Shown here piece after piece: positions 8,678 through 16,138 of a stretch of 64,000 nt of DNA. The stretch comes from Sphingobacterium siyangense (GTDB lineage: Bacteria > Bacteroidota > Bacteroidia > Sphingobacteriales > Sphingobacteriaceae). Position 1 is the first letter of the stretch; every line of letters starts with the position of its first letter. The stretch lies in assembly GCF_007830445.1 (NCBI RefSeq), contig NZ_VLKR01000015.1:62001-126000 (forward strand). Reading direction: 5' to 3'. The notes under the pieces were generated by a model. That model had not been told where the DNA came from and ran no database searches. It was given only the letters and a program-made list of their open reading frames with translations. The position numbers and the translations under genes were made by a program.

Positions 8678-8982
8678 CCATTACAAAAATGTCAATATGT
8701 ATTTTTTCTTTGGAGAATGAAATATTGAAAGTGGTTCCTAACCAAGCGACGTTCTTTTGCTTCTTTTCTTTGGTCGCTGTGTGGCAAGAAAAGAAGTCCG
8801 CAAAAAAATAACAATGGGATAATGAGTATCCCACGCAAAAAATGCAGCAACCTGTTTGGTGAAATGTGAAGTGAGGGAATTGTGTGGCGGTGCATTTTGG
8901 CAAAGGGGTTGCACCGCTTTAATGCAAAAAGACTGCCCCGACCTTTGGGAGGGAGTGTCTTTTTGCCGCCCGATTTTTCGGG
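8678..8982. other. Gap between hxlR and the PRTRC block, with an inverted repeat
   Basis: No gene is supported here. The main element is a perfect 11-bp inverted repeat, CTTCTTTTCTT at 8760-8770 and AAGAAAAGAAG at 8786-8796, with a 15-base loop. The A/T-rich arms argue against a classic terminator. The stretch separates two convergent units (hxlR forward, PRTRC genes reverse), and the gene content changes sharply across it, so it may be a seam between cargo and element core. Confidence 0.5.
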
Positions 8983-9798
8983 TCAGGCGACTTTTATCGG
9001 GTGGGTGCGAAAATCTTTCAGATTGTGAAAAAATCCCCTGTACTCGGTCATTCCGTTACGGAATAAGCCCCAAAGCAAATCACAGCCCATTTGAGCCAAT
9101 GAGCCGTTGATAAACAAATCCTGCTTTTGCAATGCTTCCGCAAGGGAGCAACTTGGCGTGTTGTCCTCTTTTTCGGATTGCTTCAGCAATTCGCCAAATT
9201 CATCTGTAACCATTGGCAAGGTAGCCACCGTTTGGTACTTTTCTGAATTGGGTTGTTTGATAGTTCCTATTGTAGATAGTAGGACTTGCCCTGTGTGTTG
9301 GCTGTTACCGAAGTCCAACCAATACTTTGGGTCGTCTTGGTAGTGTCTGCGGTAGCTTGTTTCTTTCAGAATTTCAGCAACGCCAAACCTCGCCTGTACA
9401 TTGTCCACGCAAGTAATGGTAATGATTGCCCTTGCATTTTCGGGCAACCTGCCAAATTTGTCCTTTTCAAACTTTACCGTTTCGGCTTTCCAATTCGTAC
9501 CGATACACCGATTAACACGGTTGATTAACGCAACGGACTTGTACAATCCTGTTTCACTTTCAAAAAAACGCTGTCTGCCCAAATTGGCACTCGTGATAAT
9601 ATCATCGTCCCACAAACGCACCTGTAACCCTGCGTGCCCTAACGCTAAAAGGCTCTCGTTTATTTCCAATAAGGCGGTCAATACTTTTGAGCCTGTGCCA
9701 CCTGCACCGATTAGGTTTACCGTTATCGGGTTGGTAGGATTGAGCAAATAGCTGTCCGTAAAATGTACGGCTGTTTTTGTTGTTTCCTGTGTATTCAT
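8983..9798 (-). CDS. PRTRC system ThiF-family protein
   Basis: The protein of about 271 residues has an E1/ThiF-like adenylylating Rossmann fold: nucleotide loop VNLIGAGGTGSKVL, RLWDDDIITSANLGRQRF (the D/R/Q pattern of ThiF/MoeB adenylation) and ITCVDNVQARFGVAEIL. This matches the ThiF member of PRTRC gene sets, which travel on plasmids and integrative elements with ParB-like and small unknown proteins. No CxxC zinc knuckles typical of full E1 enzymes are seen. The start is set at the ATG overlapping the upstream stop (TGATG); a GTG one codon earlier is possible. It closes the PRTRC operon. The biochemical role of the system is not established. Confidence 0.85.
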   Translation of the reverse strand: MNTQETTKTAVHFTDSYLLNPTNPITVNLIGAGGTGSKVLTALLEINESLLALGHAGLQVRLWDDDIITSANLGRQRFFESETGLYKSVALINRVNRCIGTNWKAETVKFEKDKFGRLPENARAIITITCVDNVQARFGVAEILKETSYRRHYQDDPKYWLDFGNSQHTGQVLLSTIGTIKQPNSEKYQTVATLPMVTDEFGELLKQSEKEDNTPSCSLAEALQKQDLFINGSLAQMGCDLLWGLFRNGMTEYRGFFHNLKDFRTHPIKVA

Positions 9799-10523
9799 CA
9801 CAATAGATTTTTAAGGGGTTTGTTGTTCTTTTTCAATACCTCTTTTGGAAAGGGTTTATCTGTTCCGATTAAGTCTTTCCATACGGTTACGCAATTGCCC
9901 TTTATTGGGCTGTACCGTCCTAATAGGTGGCTGAAATAGCTGTTGAAAAAGTAGCTTTCCCAAGCTTGTATAAATTCTTCGACCGAAGCGGAATTTTTAA
10001 TATCAATGCTTACCGTACCCATACACACTTTGCCGTCTTCATAGATGTTAAAAAACGGAGCGTAATGCAAGGGCGTTTTTTCTGTCGGTCTTCTGTCTGT
10101 TGCAAGGGCAAAGACGGCAAGGCTGTTTTTATTGGCATACCATAGCATTGGAGGTACTTGTGCCTTTCCGCTCGGTATATTCAAGCTATCAACAAAATAC
10201 ATTTGCCGTTGCTGTACTTTGGTGTACCATAGCACCGTACCTTTTTCAGCATTCGGATTGATGTGCAGGATATTGGTCGGCAAAATTCCCTTTGGCTTTA
10301 AAAAGGCTTGGTTCTTTTCTTCATCAGTCTGTAAGGACTTTGCCAATACTTTGGCTTCCTTTACGGTCAATGGGTGGGCATTGACGGGATTGCCGTTCCT
10401 GTCCATATCGAAATGCTCCACATACACATCGGAATTTTCGCCTTTGGCTTCATAGAATACCAAAGCGGATTTCGGGTGGTATAGCGTTCCGAAACTCTCG
10501 GTTATGTTGTTTATATTGTTCAT
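9798..10523 (-). CDS. PRTRC system protein B
   Basis: The 241-residue protein matches the PRTRC protein B pattern: N-terminal YHPKSALVFYEAKG, a central PPMLWYANKNSLAVFALATDRRPTEKTPLHYAPFFNIYEDG written here only in part, and a C-terminal half with KVCMGTVSID and an FNSYFSHLLG segment followed by GNCVTVWKDLIG. The function is unknown. Its stop overlaps the ThiF start and its ATG overlaps the stop of the gene upstream by ATGA, so it is made from a tightly coupled polycistronic message. Confidence 0.8.
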   Translation of the reverse strand: MNNINNITESFGTLYHPKSALVFYEAKGENSDVYVEHFDMDRNGNPVNAHPLTVKEAKVLAKSLQTDEEKNQAFLKPKGILPTNILHINPNAEKGTVLWYTKVQQRQMYFVDSLNIPSGKAQVPPMLWYANKNSLAVFALATDRRPTEKTPLHYAPFFNIYEDGKVCMGTVSIDIKNSASVEEFIQAWESYFFNSYFSHLLGRYSPIKGNCVTVWKDLIGTDKPFPKEVLKKNNKPLKNLL

Positions 10524-11695
10524 TTTGCTGTTGTTTTATAGTCATACAATAGGGTACAGATGTCGTCTAATAAGGCAAACAAACGGTTTTCAAAATCAAG
10601 GCTGTTTGCTTCTATCTTAGTGCCGTCAAAGGATTTGCAAATGGTCGGTTCTTCCATTGTTCCATACTCATTAAACTCATTGTTGATGCTGTCCGAAAGA
10701 CTTTCATATAACCAACCTTTGGTGTCGGCAATAAATGAAATGTACTTTTCCATTGTGATTGCTTCATTGTAGTAATCATCGTTATAGGGGTCTTGTTCGG
10801 GCAATGGTGCATTTCTGAAAATGGTAGCGTTCGGATATTCCCTGTAAAGGGCAAAAGCATTACACGCTACCCGCCAACATTCCCTGTCGAATGTATCACG
10901 GCTTTGAAAACGGCTCAAACGCTTTTCAAATAGGGTCAGATTGATACGATTAAACAGTTTTTGTTCAATATTGTCGCCAATCCACTCGGCTCGTTTTATT
11001 TCATTTCTGTAACATTCGGTTTCGTCCGTTTCATCATCCTGTTCCACCCAATCTTTATGCGTTTCATATAGCCAATACAGATAGCTGTCTTGTTGCCTGT
11101 AATACGGAATGTCGGCAATGTGATACAGATAACTGCAAACCGATAAGAGTAAATGTGCATTGTGCTTTCGCCCTTTATCGTGTAACATTCTGAAAAGTGG
11201 TGTAATCGGAATATAATATAGGGTTGTACCTGTGCTGTACCGTTCCTCGCTTACCAAAAAGGTTTTCTTACTGTCCTGTACCAATTGGAAACTATCCCAA
11301 TTGATGTTGGTGCGGTTTACTTTGGCTTCCATATCCCACATACCCAATGCGATATTGTAGGGAAAACCAAAATCTTTGGTGTGCATTGGCTCTATGCCGT
11401 AATGCCCTGCAAGTTTGGAAAGGGACTTATAAAAATCCCTCTCCGTTTTTGCTGTTTCCTTACAAGCCTGTACGGATTGTGCCGTTTTCAGTTTAGGCAG
11501 GAATGTACATTTCAGAATACCATTGGTAGCATTGCTATCGGTACGGATTTCTGTTTGTCCTTTTGCACTTGGTTTGCGTCCTTTGGTCTTTGTAGCCAAT
11601 TGGCGAACTCGCCCAACTGTCGGTGCAACTGCCGTTGCCATTTCTGTTCGGGTATGCTGATAACTCCCGATATGATGTTGCGTTGCATAATTCAT
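10520..11695 (-). CDS. Unknown protein of the PRTRC operon
   Basis: I do not recognise a domain in these 391 residues. The N-terminal 60 residues are basic and low in complexity (TKTKGRKPSAKGQTEIRTD), which suits a flexible or nucleic-acid-binding tail. The rest is rich in Tyr, Trp and acidic residues, with predicted helices such as HNAHLLLSVCSYLYHIADI. No signal peptide or membrane segment is present. Another Met at residue 19 could be the real start. Position between protein C and protein B, with an ATGA overlap to B, shows it is a standing member of the Bacteroidota version of this operon. Confidence 0.7.
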   Translation of the reverse strand: MNYATQHHIGSYQHTRTEMATAVAPTVGRVRQLATKTKGRKPSAKGQTEIRTDSNATNGILKCTFLPKLKTAQSVQACKETAKTERDFYKSLSKLAGHYGIEPMHTKDFGFPYNIALGMWDMEAKVNRTNINWDSFQLVQDSKKTFLVSEERYSTGTTLYYIPITPLFRMLHDKGRKHNAHLLLSVCSYLYHIADIPYYRQQDSYLYWLYETHKDWVEQDDETDETECYRNEIKRAEWIGDNIEQKLFNRINLTLFEKRLSRFQSRDTFDRECWRVACNAFALYREYPNATIFRNAPLPEQDPYNDDYYNEAITMEKYISFIADTKGWLYESLSDSINNEFNEYGTMEEPTICKSFDGTKIEANSLDFENRLFALLDDICTLLYDYKTTAK

Positions 11696-11711
11696 CGTTT
11701 TTGATTTTAGA

Positions 11712-11930
11712 TTAACCTTTCGTTCCCATTACGCTCTCAAACTTGTACTCGACTGCATCGTCTTTGATTTGCGGTGCAGATATTTTTGCCGTTGTCAGTA
11801 TGGGGTACATATTGGCGTAAAAATTCATTACGGCTTCCACGCTCCAACGTGGTTCGGGGTCGGTCAGTCTGATGTCCTGTCCTTTGTCTTTGAGTATAAA
11901 AACCCGCTCTAATTGCGTTGCTAATAACAT
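11712..11930 (-). CDS. PRTRC system protein C
   Basis: The 72-residue protein fits PRTRC protein C in length and sequence. It starts MLLATQLERVFILKDKGQDI, continues with the invariant-looking LTDPEPRWSVEAVMNFYANMYPILTTAKI and ends ...EYKFESVMGTKG. It is a small single domain with no known activity, distantly like E2/ubiquitin-type folds by position only; I do not claim that. It is flanked by short gaps from protein E upstream and the 391-residue unknown protein downstream, on the same strand. Confidence 0.85.
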   Translation of the reverse strand: MLLATQLERVFILKDKGQDIRLTDPEPRWSVEAVMNFYANMYPILTTAKISAPQIKDDAVEYKFESVMGTKG

Positions 11931-11947
11931 AATACCTGTTTTAATCG

Positions 11948-12559
11948 TTAATATTCTGTTTCTTCTTCGTCCTGTTCATCGGTGGAATAATCTTCGGTAA
12001 CTTCTGCCACCTTTGACGGTTCGGGCGTTGCTTCTTCCATTGCCCCGAAAAGGCTCGGAGAGGCGAATTTGTCGGACAATGAAGTTTTGCGTTTGCGTAT
12101 CTCGTCCGCTTTTTCGGGGAACTCGGTAATGTCGGGAACTTTCATCCACGCTTCACGGTGTTTGCCCTCTTTTTCCAACTCGTCCACCTTTGCCATACTT
12201 TCTTTGTACTTCTTGTCTTTGGCTTCTTTTTCCTTTTTGGCTTTCTCGGATTTTTCTTTCTCCATTGCGGATTGCTTTTTGACTTCTTCCATTTGTTTTA
12301 GGAATTTTTCCATATCCACCATTACGCCCGAAATGGTTTGTATAGGCGTGGTTATCTGCTCAAAAAAGCCCTCGTCAAACTCCTGTGGCGTGGCGTTAAA
12401 TGTCAATGGGGGAATAAGTTTTTTGGCGTTATCTCCGCATTGTTCGTTATTGAGCAATACCGATACGATTAGGTTATTTTCTGCTCCTTTTGAAATGTTC
12501 AGTTGCAATACGCCTGTAAAGTCTAACTGCTGTATCTGATTGAAAAAATTTGTGTTCAT
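11948..12559 (-). CDS. PRTRC system protein E
   Basis: The 203-residue protein has the N-terminal core of PRTRC protein E (FFNQIQQLDFTGVLQLNI, then IPPLTFNATPQEFDEGFFEQI). A highly charged coiled coil follows at about residues 85-135 (EKEKSEKAKKEKEAKDKKYK), and the tail is very acidic (DYSTDEQDEEETEY). The coiled coil suggests it assembles with other PRTRC proteins. It is coupled to the small gene upstream by an ATGA overlap. No catalytic motif is visible. Confidence 0.85.
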   Translation of the reverse strand: MNTNFFNQIQQLDFTGVLQLNISKGAENNLIVSVLLNNEQCGDNAKKLIPPLTFNATPQEFDEGFFEQITTPIQTISGVMVDMEKFLKQMEEVKKQSAMEKEKSEKAKKEKEAKDKKYKESMAKVDELEKEGKHREAWMKVPDITEFPEKADEIRKRKTSLSDKFASPSLFGAMEEATPEPSKVAEVTEDYSTDEQDEEETEY

Positions 12560-12765
12560 CGTTCTGAAATTTTAATTGTTAATGATTGTTTTTTGAGTGC
12601 CGTCAGTTTTTCGTACATATCCGTCCAATACGCATTTTGCCGTTTGTCGAACTCGGAAAAACTTTTGTCCTTGTGCCTGTATTCCTTGTAATCTGCTGTT
12701 ATTCTGATTGCTTCATCAAGGTCGGTTATTTCAATAGGGCAACCGTTTAAATCTGTTACTTTCAT
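12556..12765 (-). CDS. Small unknown protein in the PRTRC operon
   Basis: The 69-residue protein is not recognised. It begins MKVTDLNGCPIEITDLDEAI and continues with a charged helix around YKEYRHKDKSFSEFDKRQ. It is conserved in operon logic: ATGA overlaps join it both to the gene before and to PRTRC protein E after it. It is probably a small helical adaptor of the same system, but this rests on position only. Confidence 0.65.
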   Translation of the reverse strand: MKVTDLNGCPIEITDLDEAIRITADYKEYRHKDKSFSEFDKRQNAYWTDMYEKLTALKKQSLTIKISER

Positions 12766-13412
12766 CGCTTTTCATCTTTTAGGATTACCATAGTATTGTA
12801 GTCAAAAGCATAGTCAAACGCACCGTTTGAAACCCTTTGCCGTCTTTGCAGTTCCACCCCCTCGTCATCCCAACCAAAGTCGGGCAGACCGTTTACCCTT
12901 GCCACAAGCTGTGCATTTGAAAGGTGCTTGAAACGTTCCTTGCACAACTTTTCCAGTTCTGTTTCTTCGGCAATAGGATTGCAAAGGATATTGAGGTCAA
13001 ATTCCTCTGTCCAAAATTCTTCGCTCGTGTGCTTTCCGTAGGCTTTATATATTGCCGTGCCTGTCTTATACATTACAAGCCTGTAACAGTCCAAGCGATT
13101 TTCGGGAACGGTAAATGTTTCCTGTTCCTCGTTTTCAAGTTCCACAAACGCCCATTCCTTACCTGCAAGCATTTCCTCAATGTCGGGTTGGTCGTCTTCG
13201 CTCCTTCTGTAAAAATCTACTGCGGTATCATAGTAGTTAAGGGATTGGAAATTGTAATCCTCTGCAAAAGGCTTAACGGCTTCCAATCGTTTCGCCTGTT
13301 CCTTTTTCCAATTGTCGGTTATGTGGATTATTGCAAACTCGCAATTATCCCATTCGCTGTTGGTATTGGCTTTTACCAATAGGTGTGCTGTTGCTTTATC
13401 TGATAGTTTCAT
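12762..13412 (-). CDS. Unknown acidic protein of the PRTRC-associated block
   Basis: The gene encodes about 216 residues from the ATG at 13412 (MKLSDKATAHLLVKANTNSE). The open frame extends further upstream, but that part runs antiparallel through the coding region of the preceding gene and has poor codon character. The product is acidic, with aromatic-rich stretches such as LNYYDTAVDFYRRSEDDQPD and a final FDYAFDYNTMVILKDEKR. No domain is recognised. The start lies inside the end of the DUF1281 gene (17-base overlap) and the end overlaps the next gene by four bases, so it is translated from the same message. Confidence 0.65.
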   Translation of the reverse strand: MKLSDKATAHLLVKANTNSEWDNCEFAIIHITDNWKKEQAKRLEAVKPFAEDYNFQSLNYYDTAVDFYRRSEDDQPDIEEMLAGKEWAFVELENEEQETFTVPENRLDCYRLVMYKTGTAIYKAYGKHTSEEFWTEEFDLNILCNPIAEETELEKLCKERFKHLSNAQLVARVNGLPDFGWDDEGVELQRRQRVSNGAFDYAFDYNTMVILKDEKR

Positions 13413-13911
13413 CGTTCTGAATGTTAGTGTTAGTAAACTGATTTTCGATTTTACGTTCCAATAAGGTTTCCAATATCTCGTAATCACTTTCGTATTCTTC
13501 TCCCTCAAATTGATAGGTATCTGTTTCTTCGTCAAACTCGAACTGTTCAAAATCTTCGTACTCCAAAAAAATATCCGTGAGTAGCCTGTCAGAAAATGTT
13601 GCCCTGCCAAATACACAGTTACCTAATTCCTCATAGTCCTGTGTAAAATCTACTTTGTAGTGTTCTGCTATCTTTTGCAAGACTTCCGTATTGGGCGACC
13701 ATTTTGTTTCATATTGAAAGGTGTCCGTATTGTCATAGTCTTGATAAATGCCGAAGAAATAACCTCCGTTGCTGTCCGCTACAAAGTCGGGCAGTTGTCC
13801 GCAACCCTCTTTCTGTTCCTGTTCTGCCATTTCTTTGAATAGCTGTTGTATCTGTCTGATTGCTTCGGGCTTTCCCGCGAAAACAACCGTATTATTGCAC
13901 CAATTCGCCAT
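13396..13911 (-). CDS. DUF1281/YubB-like ferredoxin-fold protein
   Basis: The 171-residue protein starts MANWCNNTVVFAGKPEAI, the hallmark of the YubB/DUF1281 (Api92-like) family found on plasmids, phages and integrative elements. Later features include GGYFFGIYQDYD and WSPNTEVLQKIAEHY, also typical. The C-terminal third is extremely acidic (DFEQFEFDEETDTYQFEGE), a property seen in DNA-mimic or accessory proteins. The start at the third residue of the longest frame gives the family N-terminus. Function is unknown; the family is a marker of mobile DNA. Confidence 0.75.
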   Translation of the reverse strand: MANWCNNTVVFAGKPEAIRQIQQLFKEMAEQEQKEGCGQLPDFVADSNGGYFFGIYQDYDNTDTFQYETKWSPNTEVLQKIAEHYKVDFTQDYEELGNCVFGRATFSDRLLTDIFLEYEDFEQFEFDEETDTYQFEGEEYESDYEILETLLERKIENQFTNTNIQNDETIR

Positions 13912-14128
13912 AATCAAATGTTTTTAATGTTAATTTTCCTTTGTATAAACTCCGTTTACATAGTAGCCGATTAACTGTTCCCAATTCCTTATTAGGCTGT
14001 TGGTATCTACATAGTATAGTTTTTGTTCGGTTACAATAGATGATGTATAATGGGGTGTCCTTATACTCATCGTTATAGCTGTATGCCTTTGCCAATTGCT
14101 TTGCTTCTGTCTTTGATTTTGTTTTCAT
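13892..14128 (-). CDS. Small basic unknown protein
   Basis: The 78-residue protein begins MKTKSKTEAKQLAKAYSYND and has pI-raising lysines throughout, with CNRTKTILCRYQQPNKE and KRSLYKGKLTLKTFDYGELVQ. No domain is recognised. Its 3' end overlaps the start of the DUF1281 gene by about 20 bases, and it runs in the same direction, so it belongs to the same accessory operon. A start eight codons earlier is possible. Confidence 0.55.
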   Translation of the reverse strand: MKTKSKTEAKQLAKAYSYNDEYKDTPLYIIYCNRTKTILCRYQQPNKELGTVNRLLCKRSLYKGKLTLKTFDYGELVQ

Positions 14129-14178
14129 ATCAATTTTATAGTAGGCTACCACCGATTAAGGCGGTAGCCTGTGGTTAT

Positions 14179-15252
14179 TTAATTAAGGTTTAGGATTTCC
14201 GCACCGTCCAAAGCGAATGCAGTACATAGGTCAAACGCTTTCTGTGTTTTCTGTTGAGCCGTTCCACCTAATACAATGCTCTGCAACTTGGCTTCATCGT
14301 CTTTGTAATTTCTTACGTTTTGATAGTAGCCTGTTACTGCATTATACGCCCCGAACAATGTACCTTTGGTGGTGTCCATTTTCTGCGTGTCGCTTATCAT
14401 TGCATAGGTAAAGGCATTATCTACGGTGTTTTTGAACACGGTGGAAATTTCATCTTCCGCACCTTTTTTGATAAGGTCAAGCGTTTCTTTGTTCGGGCAA
14501 AGTGCCAATTGGATTAGCTTTCTTACCTCTCGGTCGGTTACTTTTACCTTTGTCCAATTGTTGAAAATGCCCTCCAATTGGTTGCTCAATGTGTTCGCCA
14601 ATCCCATAATCTTATGGGCGTTCTCGATACGCTGTTTTGCTCCCGAAGTGTGTTTGATACGCACTACATTGGTCATACTCCGCAACGATGCGTTTAATGT
14701 GTTTTGGCAAACAATTCGGATAGGTGTAAACGCTGCGGTAATACTTCCGCTACCATCGTGAGAAGTGGTAAGAAAGATATATTTTTCTGTTACGTCATCG
14801 CTATTGCCTACTCGAATATAGTCGGGCAATTTGGCTGTAATAAATATGCGTTCTCCGTTGCCCAATGCTCCTGCGGTTTCGTACAGGATACCCTCGCTAC
14901 CGCCTACAATGCTGTCAAAGAAATTAAAGGCTTCACGGTTTTGTACGATATGGTAATCCTTGCCGACTACCCCTAATACTGCGTTGTTATCGGTGCGTAT
15001 GTTGGCGAAATAGTTAGGTACTTCCAATTCGTTACTGCCTATCTCTATGCCGTTAGCAGTTTCGATAATACCCGAACCTTTGGTAAACAGAGGGGATTTT
15101 ACGACTTCATAATCTAACCCTGCGTATTTGATTGCTTCCTCACTCGTTGGGTATTGCTCCACGATTTGCCCCAAACCGTGCCACGCTTTTTGCTGTACTG
15201 AAAAGAAACTGTGCTTTCCTGTTTGCTCGTTGAAATTGATGTTATGTGCCAT
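14179..15252 (-). CDS. DUF932 protein (phage/plasmid-like protein)
   Basis: The 357-residue protein fits DUF932 (phage/plasmid-like protein): N-terminal FSVQQKAWHGLGQIVEQYPT, then AGLDYEVVKSPLF, DNAVLGVVGKDYHIVQNREAF, VCQNTLNASLRSM and a C-terminal GAYNAVTGYYQNVRNYKDDE. These proteins are spread by plasmids, phages and integrative elements, often beside SSB and recombination genes, as here. No enzymatic activity is established. It lies 43 bases downstream of the ssb gene on the same strand. Confidence 0.85.
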   Translation of the reverse strand: MAHNINFNEQTGKHSFFSVQQKAWHGLGQIVEQYPTSEEAIKYAGLDYEVVKSPLFTKGSGIIETANGIEIGSNELEVPNYFANIRTDNNAVLGVVGKDYHIVQNREAFNFFDSIVGGSEGILYETAGALGNGERIFITAKLPDYIRVGNSDDVTEKYIFLTTSHDGSGSITAAFTPIRIVCQNTLNASLRSMTNVVRIKHTSGAKQRIENAHKIMGLANTLSNQLEGIFNNWTKVKVTDREVRKLIQLALCPNKETLDLIKKGAEDEISTVFKNTVDNAFTYAMISDTQKMDTTKGTLFGAYNAVTGYYQNVRNYKDDEAKLQSIVLGGTAQQKTQKAFDLCTAFALDGAEILNLN

Positions 15253-15295
15253 TTTGATAAAATTTTGATGTTAAAAAATGATTGAATGTTTGTCG

Positions 15296-15688
15296 TTAAA
15301 ATGGGAGGTCGTTTTCTGTTCCCTGTGCTGTAAATCCGTTGCTTTCAGATTGTGCAGTAGCCTGTACGGTTTCGGCTCTGTTTCCACCTCCGTGCAATTT
15401 GATTTGTGAGGTATGGAAATTCAAACCTGCTCTTGCTTCGCCGTCTTTGTTTACCCACGCTCTTGTACTTACTCGTCCTGTGAGTTCTACCAATAGCCCT
15501 TTTGTGAGCATTTTTACCACGTTGGGGGTTCTCCAATAGGTGCAGTCGAAATAGGCGGTTTGCTCTACACGCTCGCCTTGTTTGGTCTTGTAGCTGTCGT
15601 TTACCGCTACGGAAAAGTTTACCACTTGTCTGTTGTTTGACACGTTGCGGACTTCCGCATCCCTTGTCAATCGTCCGATGATGTTCAT
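15296..15688 (-). CDS. ssb: Single-stranded DNA-binding protein (mobile-element copy)
   Basis: The 130-residue protein has the OB fold of SSB: NIIGRLTRDAEVRNV, VVNFSVAVNDSYKTKQGERVEQT, YFDCTYWRTPNVVKML and GLLVELTGRVSTRAWVNKDG. A short Gln/Ser-rich linker leads to the acidic tip ENDLPF that recruits partner proteins. Mobile-element SSBs of this size protect single-stranded DNA during conjugation or replication. It is the first gene of the minus-strand run of DUF932 and PRTRC genes, so the promoter should lie upstream of 15690. Confidence 0.9.
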   Translation of the reverse strand: MNIIGRLTRDAEVRNVSNNRQVVNFSVAVNDSYKTKQGERVEQTAYFDCTYWRTPNVVKMLTKGLLVELTGRVSTRAWVNKDGEARAGLNFHTSQIKLHGGGNRAETVQATAQSESNGFTAQGTENDLPF

Positions 15689-16090
15689 AATCGTTCTTTT
15701 TAAAAGTTTGACATTTTGTTACGTTCGCTTTTCTCGTTTCCTGCTTCCTGTCAGTGGCTTGCTCCGCTTCGCTTCACAAATCATTTTTCCAAAAGAAAAA
15801 CCGGAAAAAAGAAAGCAGATAATCAGTGCGGGCAAGGCGGAAAACCAAAAGGAAACGGAATAAGTCCCGAAGGGTGGCAAGGCAACAGGCTACAAGGCGG
15901 CGAAGCCAACATTTTGCCTTGCCATTATGCCGTAGTCTTTTGGTTGGGGTTGCGCGGTGGCTGCCCGCAATACATTAGCTGCCTTTTTACCGGTTGATTA
16001 TGGAAAATAATTCTGTAATAATTTTTTGGGTATGAATGACCAGGCTGTGAAAGCCTGTGATAGAGAATTGAAAAAGTAGGGGCATAAAAA
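15689..16090. other. Gap between integrase terminator and ssb; promoter region, no gene supported
   Basis: About 400 bases lack a convincing gene. The stretch changes from an A/T-rich part next to ssb, which should hold its promoter, to a G/C-richer middle (about 15815-15970) with repeated AAGGC and GGCAA runs. Open frames across it have poor codon character and no recognisable homology. Similar G/C-rich non-coding stretches are common between modules of Bacteroidota integrative elements, so a small RNA or transfer-related site is possible but not shown. Confidence 0.4.
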
Positions 16091-16111
16091 AAGCAGGACT
16101 TAATCCTGCTT
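16091..16111 (-). terminator. Rho-independent terminator of the integrase gene
   Basis: A perfect 8-bp stem (AAGCAGGA and TCCTGCTT) with a 5-base loop lies 28 bases after the integrase stop. On the minus strand it is followed by a run of T (TTTTTTTATGCC), as expected for intrinsic termination of the leftward integrase transcript. Confidence 0.8.
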
Positions 16112-16138
16112 CTGTCTGATAAATAATAAGACTATGGT

